Below, piece by piece: positions 10,266 through 19,556 of a DNA stretch of 64,000 nucleotides; the first letter of the stretch is position 1; each line of letters begins with the position of its first letter. Location of the stretch: contig JAJDAN010000083.1 in NCBI GenBank assembly GCA_029261855.1, positions 114,886 to 178,885 on the forward strand, written 5' to 3'. Position numbers and translations under genes: made by a program. This DNA comes from Deltaproteobacteria bacterium (lineage in GTDB: Bacteria > Myxococcota_A > UBA9160 > UBA4427). Below the pieces are notes generated by a model, which saw nothing but the letters and a program-made list of their open reading frames with translations, was not told where the DNA came from and made no database searches.

Positions 10266-10271
10266 TCGCGA

Positions 10272-10613
10272 TCAATCCCGGCGGAAGCGCCCGTCCTGGG
10301 TCGCGGCGAAGCAGGTGTCGCCTTCTTCCTGGCACATGACCACGTAGACAGCCCGCTTGTCGCAGCCGGCCACACCGATCGTGAACTCGATCCGCTGCAG
10401 CCCATCGACGAACGGCCCCTGAATGGCCGGCTGAATGAAGTCGCTCGACAACACGGTGCCTGTCGCCGCCGGGCACGCCAGATCGAAGCGGCCCCGGTCG
10501 AGCGCGGTCTTGAGCGCAAGCGGTTCCTTGGACGCGATCGCCTGTTGCTGATTCACGCAGCCCGACGCCAATAGGGGCAGGGCGGCGAACGCCAGGATCA
10601 ACAGTCGCTTCAT
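10272..10613 (-). CDS. Small hypothetical lipoprotein
   Basis: This 113-residue protein has a clear lipoprotein signal, MKRLLILAFAALPLLASGC, with the lipobox cysteine at residue 19. The mature part has five further cysteines and the segment GPFVDGLQRIEFTIGVAGCDKRAV. No family is recognised. It converges on the esterase gene with a 6-base gap and lies 19 bases downstream of the acetoacetate decarboxylase-like gene, so it may share its transcript. Confidence 0.75.
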   Translation of the reverse strand: MKRLLILAFAALPLLASGCVNQQQAIASKEPLALKTALDRGRFDLACPAATGTVLSSDFIQPAIQGPFVDGLQRIEFTIGVAGCDKRAVYVVMCQEEGDTCFAATQDGRFRRD

Positions 10614-10632
10614 CGTCTCTACTCCCGTGTGT

Positions 10633-11397
10633 TCAGCTTCGCCGCGGGCCGCCGTTGCTGCCCGGCCAGCGCGATCCGCTGATGGTGTCGGCGTGGGGCC
10701 AGAAGGCTTCCGGATCGAGCGCGCCCTCGAGGGTGATGTCGCGGCCCAGGAAGTTCATCCAGTCGAGGTGTGCCGACACCAGCTCTCGTTGGGGCAGCAG
10801 GCTCGCGATCGGGTCCCACGGGCTGTCGCGCAGGACGAGCTCGCCGTCGACGGCCTCGCGATGCGCCGTACCGTAGGTGCTCTTGACGCGGACCACGTGG
10901 GGCGGGAAGTCGTACGCCTTCTCGGCGCCGCCCACCGCGCGGGAGACCTTGATCCACCACTCGTTCTCTTCGTACTTCTCGGGACCCGGGTCAACGCCCG
11001 TGGTCTGACCGGAGAATTCGAGGAAGGTGTATCGCTGGTGGCTACAGCGCGCGCGCACACCCGGGCCCACGCGGTAGTACTCGATCTCCGCGGGATACTT
11101 GGGCTGACCGTTCATGTCGCGGCTGATGAAGACCGCAGACTCCTGGTCGATGCCGTAGCCGAGGGTGTAGCCACCGGGGGTTCCGCGGTAGCTCGCATCG
11201 ACGTTTACGAGCACGCCGTACTCGGGTTCGTCGGGGACGGGGAAGTTGTAGATGTTGACGCGCACGTTGGCATCTTCGCCGGGCTCGATCCCCGGCGGCA
11301 GCAGCGCCGCGATCTTGTCGGCGTCCGTGCGGTAGACGATCTTCAAGATCGGCCAGCCGAAGATGTCGCCGGGGTTCGTCTTGGGGGCGTCGCTCAT
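10633..11397 (-). CDS. Acetoacetate decarboxylase (ADC) family protein
   Basis: This 254-residue protein of the ADC fold has the motif MNGQPKYPAEIEY, which matches the GxPK segment carrying the Schiff-base lysine (K100 here). The N-terminal part (LLPPGIEPGEDANVRVNIYN) is like the large subgroup of ADC-like proteins in high-GC bacteria, many of which act on substrates other than acetoacetate. It is cytoplasmic. Function beyond decarboxylase, aldolase or dehydratase-like chemistry is open. Confidence 0.82.
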   Translation of the reverse strand: MSDAPKTNPGDIFGWPILKIVYRTDADKIAALLPPGIEPGEDANVRVNIYNFPVPDEPEYGVLVNVDASYRGTPGGYTLGYGIDQESAVFISRDMNGQPKYPAEIEYYRVGPGVRARCSHQRYTFLEFSGQTTGVDPGPEKYEENEWWIKVSRAVGGAEKAYDFPPHVVRVKSTYGTAHREAVDGELVLRDSPWDPIASLLPQRELVSAHLDWMNFLGRDITLEGALDPEAFWPHADTISGSRWPGSNGGPRRS

Positions 11398-11487
11398 GGC
11401 TCGTCTCCTCGGGGTTCGGCCGCCGGGCGCGGCGCTAGCCGAAACTCTACCGGAACTGTGGTGCGGGATCGGCCCCGGGAGACTGAA

Positions 11488-11571
11488 CGGGGTTCCGACT
11501 TGCCGCGCACGTTCCTACGCGCCGAAACCGGGGTTTCGGCTTGCCGCGGGTACGCCGCGCACGTTCCTACG
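11488..11571. repeat. Imperfect direct duplication at the end of the LPP20-like gene
   Basis: Two units, 11488-11519 and 11528-11571, both run from a CGGGGTT(T)C-GG/AC-TTGCCGCG start to a GCCGCGCACGTTCCTACG end; the second contains an extra 12 bases. The right unit includes the TAG of the LPP20-like gene. It looks like a local duplication of the gene end, not a terminator. Confidence 0.6.
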
Positions 11572-12583
11572 GGCCGGCTGCGGGGGGCAGGGCGCCGTTC
11601 TCGGACAACCACTGCTCGAGTGCGGCCGCGGCGAAGTCGCGCGCGTCGGCGTCGGCGCGTCGGCGCGCCTCCTGTTCACTCAGGTGCACGGCGCGCCCCT
11701 CCTGGGTGAGGACGGCGACCACGTCGCCTCCCCCTGCGACATTCGTGATCTCGAGCGCCGCGTCCCAGTGCACCGCGACGAGCTTGTCGTTGGGGTGCAG
11801 GAAGAGCCGTTCGATGGCGACCTTGGACTCGACCCGTAGCCAGATCGGGTCCGACCCCCAGGCGACGTCCGCGGTGTCGGGTGTAAAGCCGAGGGCGAGC
11901 ACGCGCTGCGCGAGGGCGCGACGATTCTCGGCGAGGGGATCGCCGGTCTCGCCGGTCTTGGCGTTCATCTCGAAGGAAGACACTTCGATGCGGAGCTGGC
12001 GTTTGACGTCCGCAAACGCGCGCGCGATCTGCTGGGCCTGGGCGACGGCGCTGGCGTCGTCGCGGGTCGGCGTTCCGCCCAGGTTCACGATGCGGGCGCG
12101 GAGCATGTCGCGGTCCGGGATCCGGGACGTGGCGGCGGCCAGGGCCCGCAGCGCGTCTTCCGGGGCTTCCGCGTTCACGTTCGCGAGCGCACCGGCGATC
12201 TGGGTGTCGATGGCGGAGAGCTCCTGGGCCGCTTGGTCGAGGACCGGCTGGCGGTCCAGGACGGCCAGCGCCCAATGGGTGTTGCTCTCCGCATCGAACC
12301 AGGTCTCTTCGACGCGCGTCCCCCCGGTCCGCTCGGATTCGCCCTTTGTCTGCTCGGAGACAGAAGCGAAGGCCAGCTTGACCGAAGCCTCCGCGTTCGC
12401 GTTGGCGGCGACGCCGACCACGAAACGGTCTTCGGGAAAGCGGGTCGAGCTGCCCGCAAGCCAATCGGGCGGCGGCGGCTTGGACGCGCACGACGCGGCG
12501 AAGACGAGCAGTAGCCCCGCCCCCAGGATCAGCCCAACCGGGGACCGGAACCGCAACGCCCGGGCGCGCCGCGCCGGCCTCAC
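11567..12583 (-). CDS. LPP20-like lipoprotein
   Basis: This 338-residue lipoprotein has a long signal and the lipobox VFAASC. The mature start [28 protein letters not shown] matches the N-terminus of LPP20/FlgP-type lipoproteins, and a helical middle with heptad-like Ala/Gln runs follows. It starts at a GTG that overlaps the stop of the cyclophilin gene (GTGA), so it is translated from the same transcript. It probably sits in the outer membrane or faces the periplasm. The exact role is unknown. Confidence 0.75.
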   Translation of the reverse strand: MRPARRARALRFRSPVGLILGAGLLLVFAASCASKPPPPDWLAGSSTRFPEDRFVVGVAANANAEASVKLAFASVSEQTKGESERTGGTRVEETWFDAESNTHWALAVLDRQPVLDQAAQELSAIDTQIAGALANVNAEAPEDALRALAAATSRIPDRDMLRARIVNLGGTPTRDDASAVAQAQQIARAFADVKRQLRIEVSSFEMNAKTGETGDPLAENRRALAQRVLALGFTPDTADVAWGSDPIWLRVESKVAIERLFLHPNDKLVAVHWDAALEITNVAGGGDVVAVLTQEGRAVHLSEQEARRRADADARDFAAAALEQWLSENGALPPAAGP

Positions 12584-13095
12584 TCGCTGACGACCACGCG
12601 GATCATCTGCACCGGCTCGAGGGGGCGGTCTCGCCCGTCGGTCGCCGTCGATTGGATGCTGGTGACGACGTCCATGCCCTCGGTGACCCGCGCGAACACC
12701 GGGTGCTTGCTGGGGCCCGGGGAAAAGAAGTCCAGGTAGTCGTTGTGGCTGGTGTTGATGAAGAACTGGCAGCTGCCGGTGTTGGGCTGGCCGGTATTCG
12801 CCATGGAGAGCGTGCCGGGCTCGTTCGAGATCTGGGCGTCGTCAGGGTGTTCGTCCTGGATGCGTCCATTCGGGCTGTCGCCGGTGCCGGCCCGGGCGCT
12901 TTCCGGGTCCTTGCTGTGGGGACAGCCGAACTGGACCATGAAGTTCTGGATCACCCGGTGAAAGTGGAGTCCGTCGTAGAAGCCCGACTTCGCCAGGTCC
13001 ATGAAGTTGCCGGCGGTGATGGGCATCTTGTCGGCGAGGATTTCGACGGTAATGGTTCCGTGAGAGGTCTCGAGAGTCGCTGTGGGATTGGCCAT
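12580..13095 (-). CDS. Peptidyl-prolyl cis-trans isomerase, cyclophilin type
   Basis: This 171-residue single-domain cyclophilin has no signal peptide, so it is cytosolic like PpiB. Active-site segments are [31 protein letters not shown] and [11 protein letters not shown]. The start at 13095 ([15 protein letters not shown]) is preferred; an upstream start would add 13 non-conserved residues. Its stop overlaps the start of the LPP20-like lipoprotein gene. Confidence 0.92.
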   Translation of the reverse strand: MANPTATLETSHGTITVEILADKMPITAGNFMDLAKSGFYDGLHFHRVIQNFMVQFGCPHSKDPESARAGTGDSPNGRIQDEHPDDAQISNEPGTLSMANTGQPNTGSCQFFINTSHNDYLDFFSPGPSKHPVFARVTEGMDVVTSIQSTATDGRDRPLEPVQMIRVVVSE

Positions 13096-13153
13096 CGCAG
13101 GTAGGTAGACGCTTCCTCGTCGGGCTGCCAGCACCAGCCCTTCTGAACGGGGT

Positions 13154-13543
13154 TCAAGCCTTTTCGTTGGCAGTCGCTTCCGCGGCTACTTCGGCAATGC
13201 ACTTCTCGATGACGGCGACCAGGGGTGCGGCGCGCGGGTAGCCGACGTAGTGAACACCGAACACGAGCACCTCGCGCAACTGCTCGGGGCTCAGCTCGCC
13301 TCGGCGCAGGGCGGCCTTCGCCTGGATCTCGAAGGTCATGTTCTCACCGAGCGCCATGATGGCGCCGAGCAGGATCAACCTGCGGTCCTTCATGTCGAGT
13401 ACGTCGCGGGTCCAGACCTCGGCGAAGAGCGTCTCGAGCATGATGTCACTGAACGGCATCGCGCCCTTGGGCGCCGTCACGACCGCGCCCGCATAGACTT
13501 CTTTGATCTTCTCGGCCCCGCGTTGCCAGCGGTCGTCGGACAC
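13154..13543 (-). CDS. Carboxymuconolactone decarboxylase (CMD) family protein without catalytic cysteines
   Basis: This 129-residue all-helical protein has the CMD core ([20 protein letters not shown] ... [20 protein letters not shown]). It lacks the CxxC pair of AhpD, as do true CMD enzymes, so a peroxidase role is unlikely. It begins at a GTG one base after the stop of the acyl-CoA dehydrogenase gene, pointing to co-transcription and a shared degradation pathway. Confidence 0.85.
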   Translation of the reverse strand: MSDDRWQRGAEKIKEVYAGAVVTAPKGAMPFSDIMLETLFAEVWTRDVLDMKDRRLILLGAIMALGENMTFEIQAKAALRRGELSPEQLREVLVFGVHYVGYPRAAPLVAVIEKCIAEVAAEATANEKA

Positions 13544-13544
13544 C

Positions 13545-14831
13545 TCAGCTGTCCTCCCTCTTCTCGTCTTGCACGCCCTTGGGCGCCCTCTGCTTCATGT
13601 AGCCGAACATGTACCCCGCGACCCGGCGCATCTGGATTTCCTCGGCGCCCTCGGTGATGCGGTAGCGCCGGTGATGGCGGTAGATGTGCTCGAAGGGCTT
13701 GTGGCGCGAATATCCCAGACCGCCGTGCACCTGCATGGCGCGGTCTGCGGCGTCGCAGCACAGCCGGTTCGCCTGGTAGTTGCAGATGGACACCTTGTCG
13801 GAAACAGAGAAGGCGCCGTCCCGGTCCATCGCCCACGCGGTCTTGTGGATGAGGGCGCGCAGCATCTCGCACTTCGCCTGGAGCTCGACGAGGGGGAACT
13901 GGATGCCCTGGTTCTGGGACAGGGGCTTGCCGAAGGGGCGCCGCTGCTTCGCGTACGCGACGGACTCGTTGACGCAGTACTGCGCCGCCCCCAGGCTCGA
14001 GGCGGCCTGGCGGATGCGGTTCTCGTTGAAGAAGTGCTGGGCGACCTGGAGCCCGCCGCCCTCGCCGCCGAAGATGCTGGCGTCCGGGACGCGCACGCCG
14101 GTGAAGGAGACCCGGCCGTGGTCGGTAGGCATGTTGAAGGTCCACAGCATCTCCTCGATCTTGACGCCCGGGGCCTGCATGGGCACGAGGAAGGCGGTGA
14201 TACCCGTGGCGTCGCCGGCCGCGCCACTGGTGCGCGCGAGCACCATGTCGTACTGGGCCTTGTGGATGCCGGTGTTCCAGGTCTTCTCGCCGTCGATCAC
14301 CCAGTTGGCGCCGTCGCGGACCGCACGCGTGTCCATGTGGGTGGCGTCGGACCCGTGCTCGGGCTCGGTGATGCCGAAGGCGAAGCCGCGGCGCCCCTCG
14401 GCGAGATCGTCGACCCATTCGCGCTGTTGGGCCTCGGTGCCGTAGCGCAGCATCAACAGCAGGCCGACGTTGTTGCCGACGATGGAGTGCTCGTTCTGCA
14501 GGTCGTTGTGCAGGCCGAGACCCTTCGCTGCCAGGTGCTCGCGGATGATGGCCATGCCGAGGTTCGAGCCGTCCATTCCTCCGTAGGCCTTGGGGAACGG
14601 ATAGCGGTAGAAGCCCGCTCCGTCGGCGAGTCGCTTGGCCTTGTGGAGCAGGGCCTCCCACTCTTCGTTCGGGAGCCCGCCCCGTTCCCAGTCGGTGCGC
14701 GCGTCCTCGCGGCGGTGGTCGAAGAAGCGGATGTTGTCGTCCTGCTGCTCGAGCGGCTGGATGACTTCCGCGATGAAGCGGTCGAGCCGCTCGAGAAGCT
14801 CCTGGATGTCCTTGGGGATGTCGAAGTCCAT
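13545..14831 (-). CDS. Acyl-CoA dehydrogenase
   Basis: This 428-residue FAD enzyme catalyses alpha,beta-dehydrogenation of an acyl-CoA. The FAD/substrate segments AFGITEPEHGSDATHM and GEKTWNTG, the YAKQRRPFGKPLSQNQ helix and the C-terminal QVHGGLGYSRH ... YRITEGAEEIQ are all present. The glutamate of ITEG is the expected catalytic-base region. The ATG at 14831 begins MDFDIPKDIQELLERL; the frame stays open further upstream inside the neighbouring gene. It is followed by the CMD gene with a 1-base gap. Chain-length preference is not readable. Confidence 0.92.
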   Translation of the reverse strand: MDFDIPKDIQELLERLDRFIAEVIQPLEQQDDNIRFFDHRREDARTDWERGGLPNEEWEALLHKAKRLADGAGFYRYPFPKAYGGMDGSNLGMAIIREHLAAKGLGLHNDLQNEHSIVGNNVGLLLMLRYGTEAQQREWVDDLAEGRRGFAFGITEPEHGSDATHMDTRAVRDGANWVIDGEKTWNTGIHKAQYDMVLARTSGAAGDATGITAFLVPMQAPGVKIEEMLWTFNMPTDHGRVSFTGVRVPDASIFGGEGGGLQVAQHFFNENRIRQAASSLGAAQYCVNESVAYAKQRRPFGKPLSQNQGIQFPLVELQAKCEMLRALIHKTAWAMDRDGAFSVSDKVSICNYQANRLCCDAADRAMQVHGGLGYSRHKPFEHIYRHHRRYRITEGAEEIQMRRVAGYMFGYMKQRAPKGVQDEKREDS

Positions 14832-14845
14832 GGGCGGGATGCTAG

Positions 14846-16078
14846 CTAGCTCGATCCGGCGCGCATCGAGGCGACGAGGGAGAGCGCCGCGCGGGCGATG
14901 GAGGCATTGCCTTCGGGGTTCGGGTGGCCATTCCAGTTCATGCCGTAGGGGGGCCGTCCCGCGGCGAGGGATGCGCGCAGCTCGGGCAGGGTGTCCACCC
15001 AGGGGATGCCGCGTGCTGCGAGGTGGGACATCACACGTTCGCGCAGGGCGGTCTCCGCTTCGATCAGGCGTTCGTACGACGGGTCGAGTGCCACGGCCCG
15101 CTCGCGTACGCGGTCGGCGTAGACCAGCTCCTTGGTGGGGATCAGCACGAAGCCGAGCTGTGTCTTGCCGGCGCACTTCTTCTGGATGTCGGCGATGAGG
15201 TCGAGGGTCAGGCGCAGGGCTTCACGCACCCTCGGGTCCGTCAGCTGCATCGTCTGCAGGCGTCCGCGCGGCGTGAAGATCGTCGACCGCAGGCCGTCCT
15301 CGAAGGGCTCGAGCAGGCCTGGCTCGGAACGCGCCGCGCGGGCCAGGTAGTCTTCGAAGTCGTCGCGCACCCGTGACTCTGGCGCGGGCGGCGGGCCCAG
15401 CAGGGTCGCGACGCTGCCCTCGACGAGGTTGTAGAGGGCGAGGTGTGCGTTCAAGAAGGCGAGGGCGTCGAGCAGCCGCGCCTTGCCGGGCGCCTTGCGC
15501 GCCAGCCGCGTGGCCTCCCAGTCCGAGTGGAGCGGCTCCCCGGACGCCTCGAGCTCGAGCAGCTCGTCGCGCAGGGCCGGGTCCTGCCATTCGGGCGCGC
15601 GCGAACGCAGGTAGATGTCGCGCCAGGAATCATAGAAGTCGTTGCCGTCGTACAGCCCGACCAGGATCTGCTCGGGCTCGAGGGCAAGCGCCTCGTCGGT
15701 GAGCCGCCAATACGACATGGGCCCGTAGCCGCCGATGGCGATCTGGTAGAAGGGCGTGCCGGAGAAGGTCTGGGCCAGCTGGGGCCAGGCGTCGTCGCTC
15801 GACGTCTCGCTGCCGTAGGTCTGCGAGTCGCCGATGGCGACGACGGTGGCCTTCGTGGGTCGCGTCGCGTTGCGCCAGCCGGCCTCATCGTGGCCCGGGA
15901 AGCGCGGGTTACCGCGCAGACCGAGCCCTGCATCGGGGACCTTGTAGGCGTTCGTGCGCTGGGAGAACGCCCGCGCCGCCGGACTCGCGGCGAGCAGCAG
16001 CCGCGATGCGCCTTCGAGCAGCAGCAGCGGCAAGGCCACCGCCAGGGCCGTGAAGACGAGACGTCGCGCGGGGTTCAC
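14846..16078 (-). CDS. Membrane-anchored SGNH/GDSL hydrolase-like protein
   Basis: This 410-residue protein has an N-terminal signal anchor (RRLVFTALAVALPLLLLEGA). The SGNH blocks are visible: VVAIGDSQTYGSE (Ser), IGGYGPMSY (Gly), YDGNDFYD (Asn) and a C-terminal NWNGHPNPEG with the Asp/His pair replaced by N-x-H. This architecture is typical of periplasmic SGNH proteins linked to polysaccharide acylation. It starts at a GTG. It lies between the small exported-protein gene and the dehydrogenase gene on the same strand. Confidence 0.75.
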   Translation of the reverse strand: MNPARRLVFTALAVALPLLLLEGASRLLLAASPAARAFSQRTNAYKVPDAGLGLRGNPRFPGHDEAGWRNATRPTKATVVAIGDSQTYGSETSSDDAWPQLAQTFSGTPFYQIAIGGYGPMSYWRLTDEALALEPEQILVGLYDGNDFYDSWRDIYLRSRAPEWQDPALRDELLELEASGEPLHSDWEATRLARKAPGKARLLDALAFLNAHLALYNLVEGSVATLLGPPPAPESRVRDDFEDYLARAARSEPGLLEPFEDGLRSTIFTPRGRLQTMQLTDPRVREALRLTLDLIADIQKKCAGKTQLGFVLIPTKELVYADRVRERAVALDPSYERLIEAETALRERVMSHLAARGIPWVDTLPELRASLAAGRPPYGMNWNGHPNPEGNASIARAALSLVASMRAGSS

Positions 16079-16097
16079 GGCGGGGACGCGCGGCGGC

Positions 16098-16406
16098 TCA
16101 GAAGTCGGCCAGCTCGCGCCGGACCGTGTAGTCGTAGGGCTCCAGCACGAAGACGTCCCAGCTCGTCGTCAACTCGCCGGCGATCGCCGCGAAGGGGGCG
16201 CTCGCCAGGAAGAAGGGCACGCCCACGATCGTTCGGATTGCCGAGAACGGACGCAGCAGCCCGACGTCGAAGGCGATTGCGGGGGCGTCGTTCCACGTCA
16301 GCTCGGGCGCGGTCGTGGTCGCATCGACGGCGCCCGCAGGGGCGCTGACGATGCATAGCGCAAGAGCCGTCAGGACCGTGGCAAGGACGCTGGGGGCGCT
16401 GGGCAT
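16098..16406 (-). CDS. Small exported protein
   Basis: This 102-residue protein has a signal peptide ending about SAPAGAVDA. The mature part carries a short amphipathic and hydrophobic stretch (LLRPFSAIRTIVGVPFFLASAPFAAIAG) and ends DYTVRRELADF. The pattern resembles small exported proteins widespread in proteobacteria that are sometimes loosely called multidrug transporters. The start at 16406 has a GGAGAG ribosome binding site; a start 31 codons earlier does not. Confidence 0.7.
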   Translation of the reverse strand: MPSAPSVLATVLTALALCIVSAPAGAVDATTTAPELTWNDAPAIAFDVGLLRPFSAIRTIVGVPFFLASAPFAAIAGELTTSWDVFVLEPYDYTVRRELADF

Positions 16407-16529
16407 GAACTCTCCGCTTCTCCGGGGTGGTCCACTCGTCCGGCCAATGCGGCCGGTGGCCGGCAGGACCGAAAAGCCTAGCAGTCGGCTCCGTGGCAAG
16501 CCGACACGCGAAGCGGGGACCGAAACGCA

Positions 16530-16564
16530 ATCGAGGGTGCGAGCCGTCGGCTCACACCCTCGAT
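16530..16564 (-). terminator. Long hairpin terminator after the tagged surface-protein gene
   Basis: A 10-bp outer stem (16530-16539 with 16555-16564), one mismatch and a 5-bp inner stem (GAGCC/GGCTC) around a GTC loop form a strong hairpin 45 bases past the stop of the minus-strand gene. There is only a weak T run after it, as is usual in GC-rich genomes. Confidence 0.7.
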
Positions 16565-16608
16565 CGATTCTGCGTCTCCTCTCCTCGAAACGAGGGGGGG
16601 GCCGCCGT

Positions 16609-17979
16609 CTACGACAGGCGGCGGCGGAGGACGTAACCCGCGGAGATGACGATCAGGCCACCCAGCAGGCTGATGCCGGTGGGCGAGAGCGTCGGTGCAT
16701 AGGGCGAGATCGTCATCGTCACCACGTCGAGCGCGGCGAAGTTCTGGTTCACGACGATCCGGTGCGAGACGCCACCGGCCACGAGCGTGATGTTGCCGGC
16801 GCCGGCTGCGTTGCGCGAGTCACTGCCCATGGCGGTCAGGGTCTCGGTGCGCGGCTGGCCGAGCGCCGTGCCGGTCTTGAAGACCGTCACGGTCCCGGTG
16901 GTCCAGGGCATGCCCCAGTTCACGTTGGTGTCGCCCGCGCCCGTTCCCGTGGCCGGCCCGCTCGAGACGACCTGGCTGCACCCGATGGGAGTCGCCGGGA
17001 ACGCGTTCTGGCACTGGGAGTTGATCGCGTAGCTGGGATGCTCGATGGCGCCCGCGAGCAGGTCCACGTCGATCGCCGCGTAGCCCTTGCCCGGGGCCTG
17101 GAGATTCGTCCCGCTCGGCACGGCCGCCGCGATCTGATTGCCGATCTTGCCGCCCACGACCGTGTCGAGCTTGATCGTGACGGTCGACTGACCGCTCAGC
17201 ATCATGGCCATGGTGCCGCCGAAGGCGTTCGCGCCGGCGCGGTAGCGGATCAGGCCGTTTGCGTTCGGGAACGAGCCGCCGCCCGCGTTGGCCGGCGTGG
17301 TGCAGGCCGGGGCCTGGCTGGCCTGGGTGCCCGGCGGGCACCAAGTGAAGTTCGCGCCCATGCGACCGGGCTGAGCCAGCCAGGCGTTCTCGCGGAAGTT
17401 GCGATCGTTCAGCTGGGCGGTCGGGTCGGTGCGGAGCGCGGGACCCTCGGGCGTGTAGGTGCTGCCGAGCTGGACGACAGTGGGTGCCACCGCCACGGCC
17501 GCGACCTGCTTGCCTCGCTTCTGGTAGAACGCGCCGGGCTGGACGGTGAAGCTCTTGGGGATGTTGCCCGCGTTCACGATGACCTGAGCCGCGGGAATCG
17601 CCGGAATGCCGCCCTCGATCTGCGCTGCGCCCACGTTCGGGCTTGCGAGGGTCGGCGTCGCGGGCTGATTGAGGATGCCAACACATCCCGCATTCGGCTG
17701 TCCGCCGACGAAGGGGACTGCGGTGGGCTGGACGCCGGCCGGGGTGTGGGCGCCGTCCGGGAATCCCGGGTTGTTCAGGTTCGGTACGCCCGCGGTGTAG
17801 ACGTTGCCGCCAAAGAGCCCGCAGCCGGCCGCCTGTCCGTTGATCGGAATGTCGATCAACGGGCCGCGGTTCATGTACCAGAACCCGGTGAGCTTGTAGG
17901 GCGTCTGCGCGGTGGCCACGCCCGCTGTCGAGGCGAGCAGGACGGCGAGGAACACGCCGGTAATCCGTTGATTGAGCAT
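16609..17979 (-). CDS. Secreted surface protein with IPTL-like C-terminal tag
   Basis: This 456-residue protein has a signal peptide (MLNQRITGVFLAVLLASTAGVATAQ). The mature part is low in lysine, rich in Gly/Asn/Pro/Thr and has few cysteines, like a beta-rich surface protein. The C-terminus is a three-part sorting tag: PTLSPTGISLL, a hydrophobic helix and RRRLS at the end. This resembles IPTL-type tags that exosortase-like enzymes recognise. AGGAGA precedes the ATG at 17979. No ligand-binding domain is recognised. Confidence 0.7.
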   Translation of the reverse strand: MLNQRITGVFLAVLLASTAGVATAQTPYKLTGFWYMNRGPLIDIPINGQAAGCGLFGGNVYTAGVPNLNNPGFPDGAHTPAGVQPTAVPFVGGQPNAGCVGILNQPATPTLASPNVGAAQIEGGIPAIPAAQVIVNAGNIPKSFTVQPGAFYQKRGKQVAAVAVAPTVVQLGSTYTPEGPALRTDPTAQLNDRNFRENAWLAQPGRMGANFTWCPPGTQASQAPACTTPANAGGGSFPNANGLIRYRAGANAFGGTMAMMLSGQSTVTIKLDTVVGGKIGNQIAAAVPSGTNLQAPGKGYAAIDVDLLAGAIEHPSYAINSQCQNAFPATPIGCSQVVSSGPATGTGAGDTNVNWGMPWTTGTVTVFKTGTALGQPRTETLTAMGSDSRNAAGAGNITLVAGGVSHRIVVNQNFAALDVVTMTISPYAPTLSPTGISLLGGLIVISAGYVLRRRLS

Positions 17980-18257
17980 CAGGTCTCCTAGGGTTGGACT
18001 CGTGCCGGTTGTCAGACAAGAAAGCAAGATCCATACCGCAGCTGTCTGGACCGGATTCAGCGGTCGTAAGTATTCGAATACAAAGGAATAACAATCTGAA
18101 TGGGACTCACTTGGAGGGTGCCTCAAACGGGTGCCGGAAAGGGTTTTCCCATTAGGGATCATTCCGTTCCCGAACCTCGATTCCCCATCTGCGGCCCGCT
18201 GAGCGCGGTTGTGTGGGGACGTGGACCCGGCAGTGCGGGGCGCTAGACTGCGCCGCC

Positions 18258-19556
18258 GTGTCGAGTCGATCTGCGCTGATAGTGATCGTCGCCTTTGCGA
18301 TGCTCGGGCTGGTGATCGGGTACCAGGTCGGTCGAACGACCGCCCGGCCCCCCGACAGAAGCTACGGCGGCGCGGACGGCGAACGGCTGACCGGGGTCGC
18401 TCGCCAGGTGCGGGTCGTGCTGCTGGAGCCGGACCTCCTCGTTCGCAACGAGAAGCTGGCCGGGCTGCTGCAGAAGCTCGGGCCCGAATCCCTCGGAGAC
18501 GTCCGGGAGGGGTTCGATTCGATCTTCATGGACCTCGGCGATACGGACCAGGTGCTTCTGGCGGAATGGTGGGCGCGCTTCGATCCCGCTGGCGCCTTCG
18601 ACTGGGCGCAGTCGACCTGGCAGGCGGAGCACCCCGCGGTCGCCGAGGCGATCTTGCGCGCGTGGGCTCGTCGGGACCCCGCGGCTGCGCTCGCGAAGGC
18701 GATGGACCTCCCCTCGGAAGAGCTTCAGATCCGGCTCACCCAGGCCTGTCTCGCCGGATGGGAGGAGGCCGGTGCGCCCGGGCTGCTCGAGTGGATCAAG
18801 GCGCGGCCCCCGGGCCCCGGGCGGCAGATGGCCATCGACGTCGTCGCGAGACGCAAGGTCCTGCGGGAGGGTCCGGCCGCGGCGTTCCTCTGGGCCGAAC
18901 GACTGGATGACGACGACGAGCTCTTCAAGCTGAACGTCCTGCGCCGGGTCGCAAGCTCTGCGGCGGAAGTCGAGCCGGCCCAGGCGGCGAGTTGGGTCGA
19001 GACCTTGATCGGCGGCAAGTTCGAGAGCGGCGCTCCCCAGCGAGTCGGGACGCGCTGGGCGCGCCGCGAGCCGGAAGCCGCGCTGAAGTGGCTGTCGACG
19101 TTGCCTCCGGGCCAGGCCCGTGACGACGCGGTGCGAGAGACGGTGCGCCGCTGGTTCAAGCGCGACCCCGAGGCGGCGCTCGCGTACATCGAGAACGTCG
19201 AGTGGGAACCGTGGCTCGATCCCGCGGCGGCCCTGATGTCGCGACGCCTCGCCGGCAAGGATCTGCCGAAGGCGCTCGAGTGGGCGGAGCGCATCCAGGA
19301 AGGCGACCTGCGCTGGTACTCGATCGGGGTCATCGTGCGCGCATGGGCCTTCCAGGACGAAGCCGCCGCGCGCGCGTACGTCGCCCAGGCAAACCTGCCG
19401 GACTACCTCGAACGCAAGGTCTTCGAGGTGCCTGACCACCTGCGACCCGGGGGTGCCAGGCGCGCGGTCGACGCCGCTCATGAAGCCGCCCAGGAAGCCG
19501 CCCAGGAGAGCGAGGCCGAGCCCTCCGAATCGACGGGCGCCCGGTCCGACGGCTAG
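18258..19556 (+). CDS. Membrane-anchored alpha-helical repeat protein
   Basis: This protein of about 432 residues has an N-terminal transmembrane segment (ALIVIVAFAMLGLVIGYQVG) and then helical repeats of roughly 30-35 residues with the recurring pattern WA.RDP.AAL.W (for example WARRDPAAALAKAM, WARREPEAALKWLSTLPP, WFKRDPEAALAYIEN). The fold is probably HEAT/Sel1-like, suited to protein binding in the periplasm. The tail is Ala/Glu-rich. A GTG at 18258 begins the membrane segment; an ATG at 18213 is also possible. Neither has a clear ribosome binding site. Confidence 0.65.
   Translation: MSSRSALIVIVAFAMLGLVIGYQVGRTTARPPDRSYGGADGERLTGVARQVRVVLLEPDLLVRNEKLAGLLQKLGPESLGDVREGFDSIFMDLGDTDQVLLAEWWARFDPAGAFDWAQSTWQAEHPAVAEAILRAWARRDPAAALAKAMDLPSEELQIRLTQACLAGWEEAGAPGLLEWIKARPPGPGRQMAIDVVARRKVLREGPAAAFLWAERLDDDDELFKLNVLRRVASSAAEVEPAQAASWVETLIGGKFESGAPQRVGTRWARREPEAALKWLSTLPPGQARDDAVRETVRRWFKRDPEAALAYIENVEWEPWLDPAAALMSRRLAGKDLPKALEWAERIQEGDLRWYSIGVIVRAWAFQDEAAARAYVAQANLPDYLERKVFEVPDHLRPGGARRAVDAAHEAAQEAAQESEAEPSESTGARSDG

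Noticed and set aside
18000..18060. Sigma-54-like element before the 16609 surface-protein gene
   Set aside because: GG and GC are 10 bases apart and TTGCT is present, but the -24 half reads GGTAT instead of GGCAC, too weak to call.
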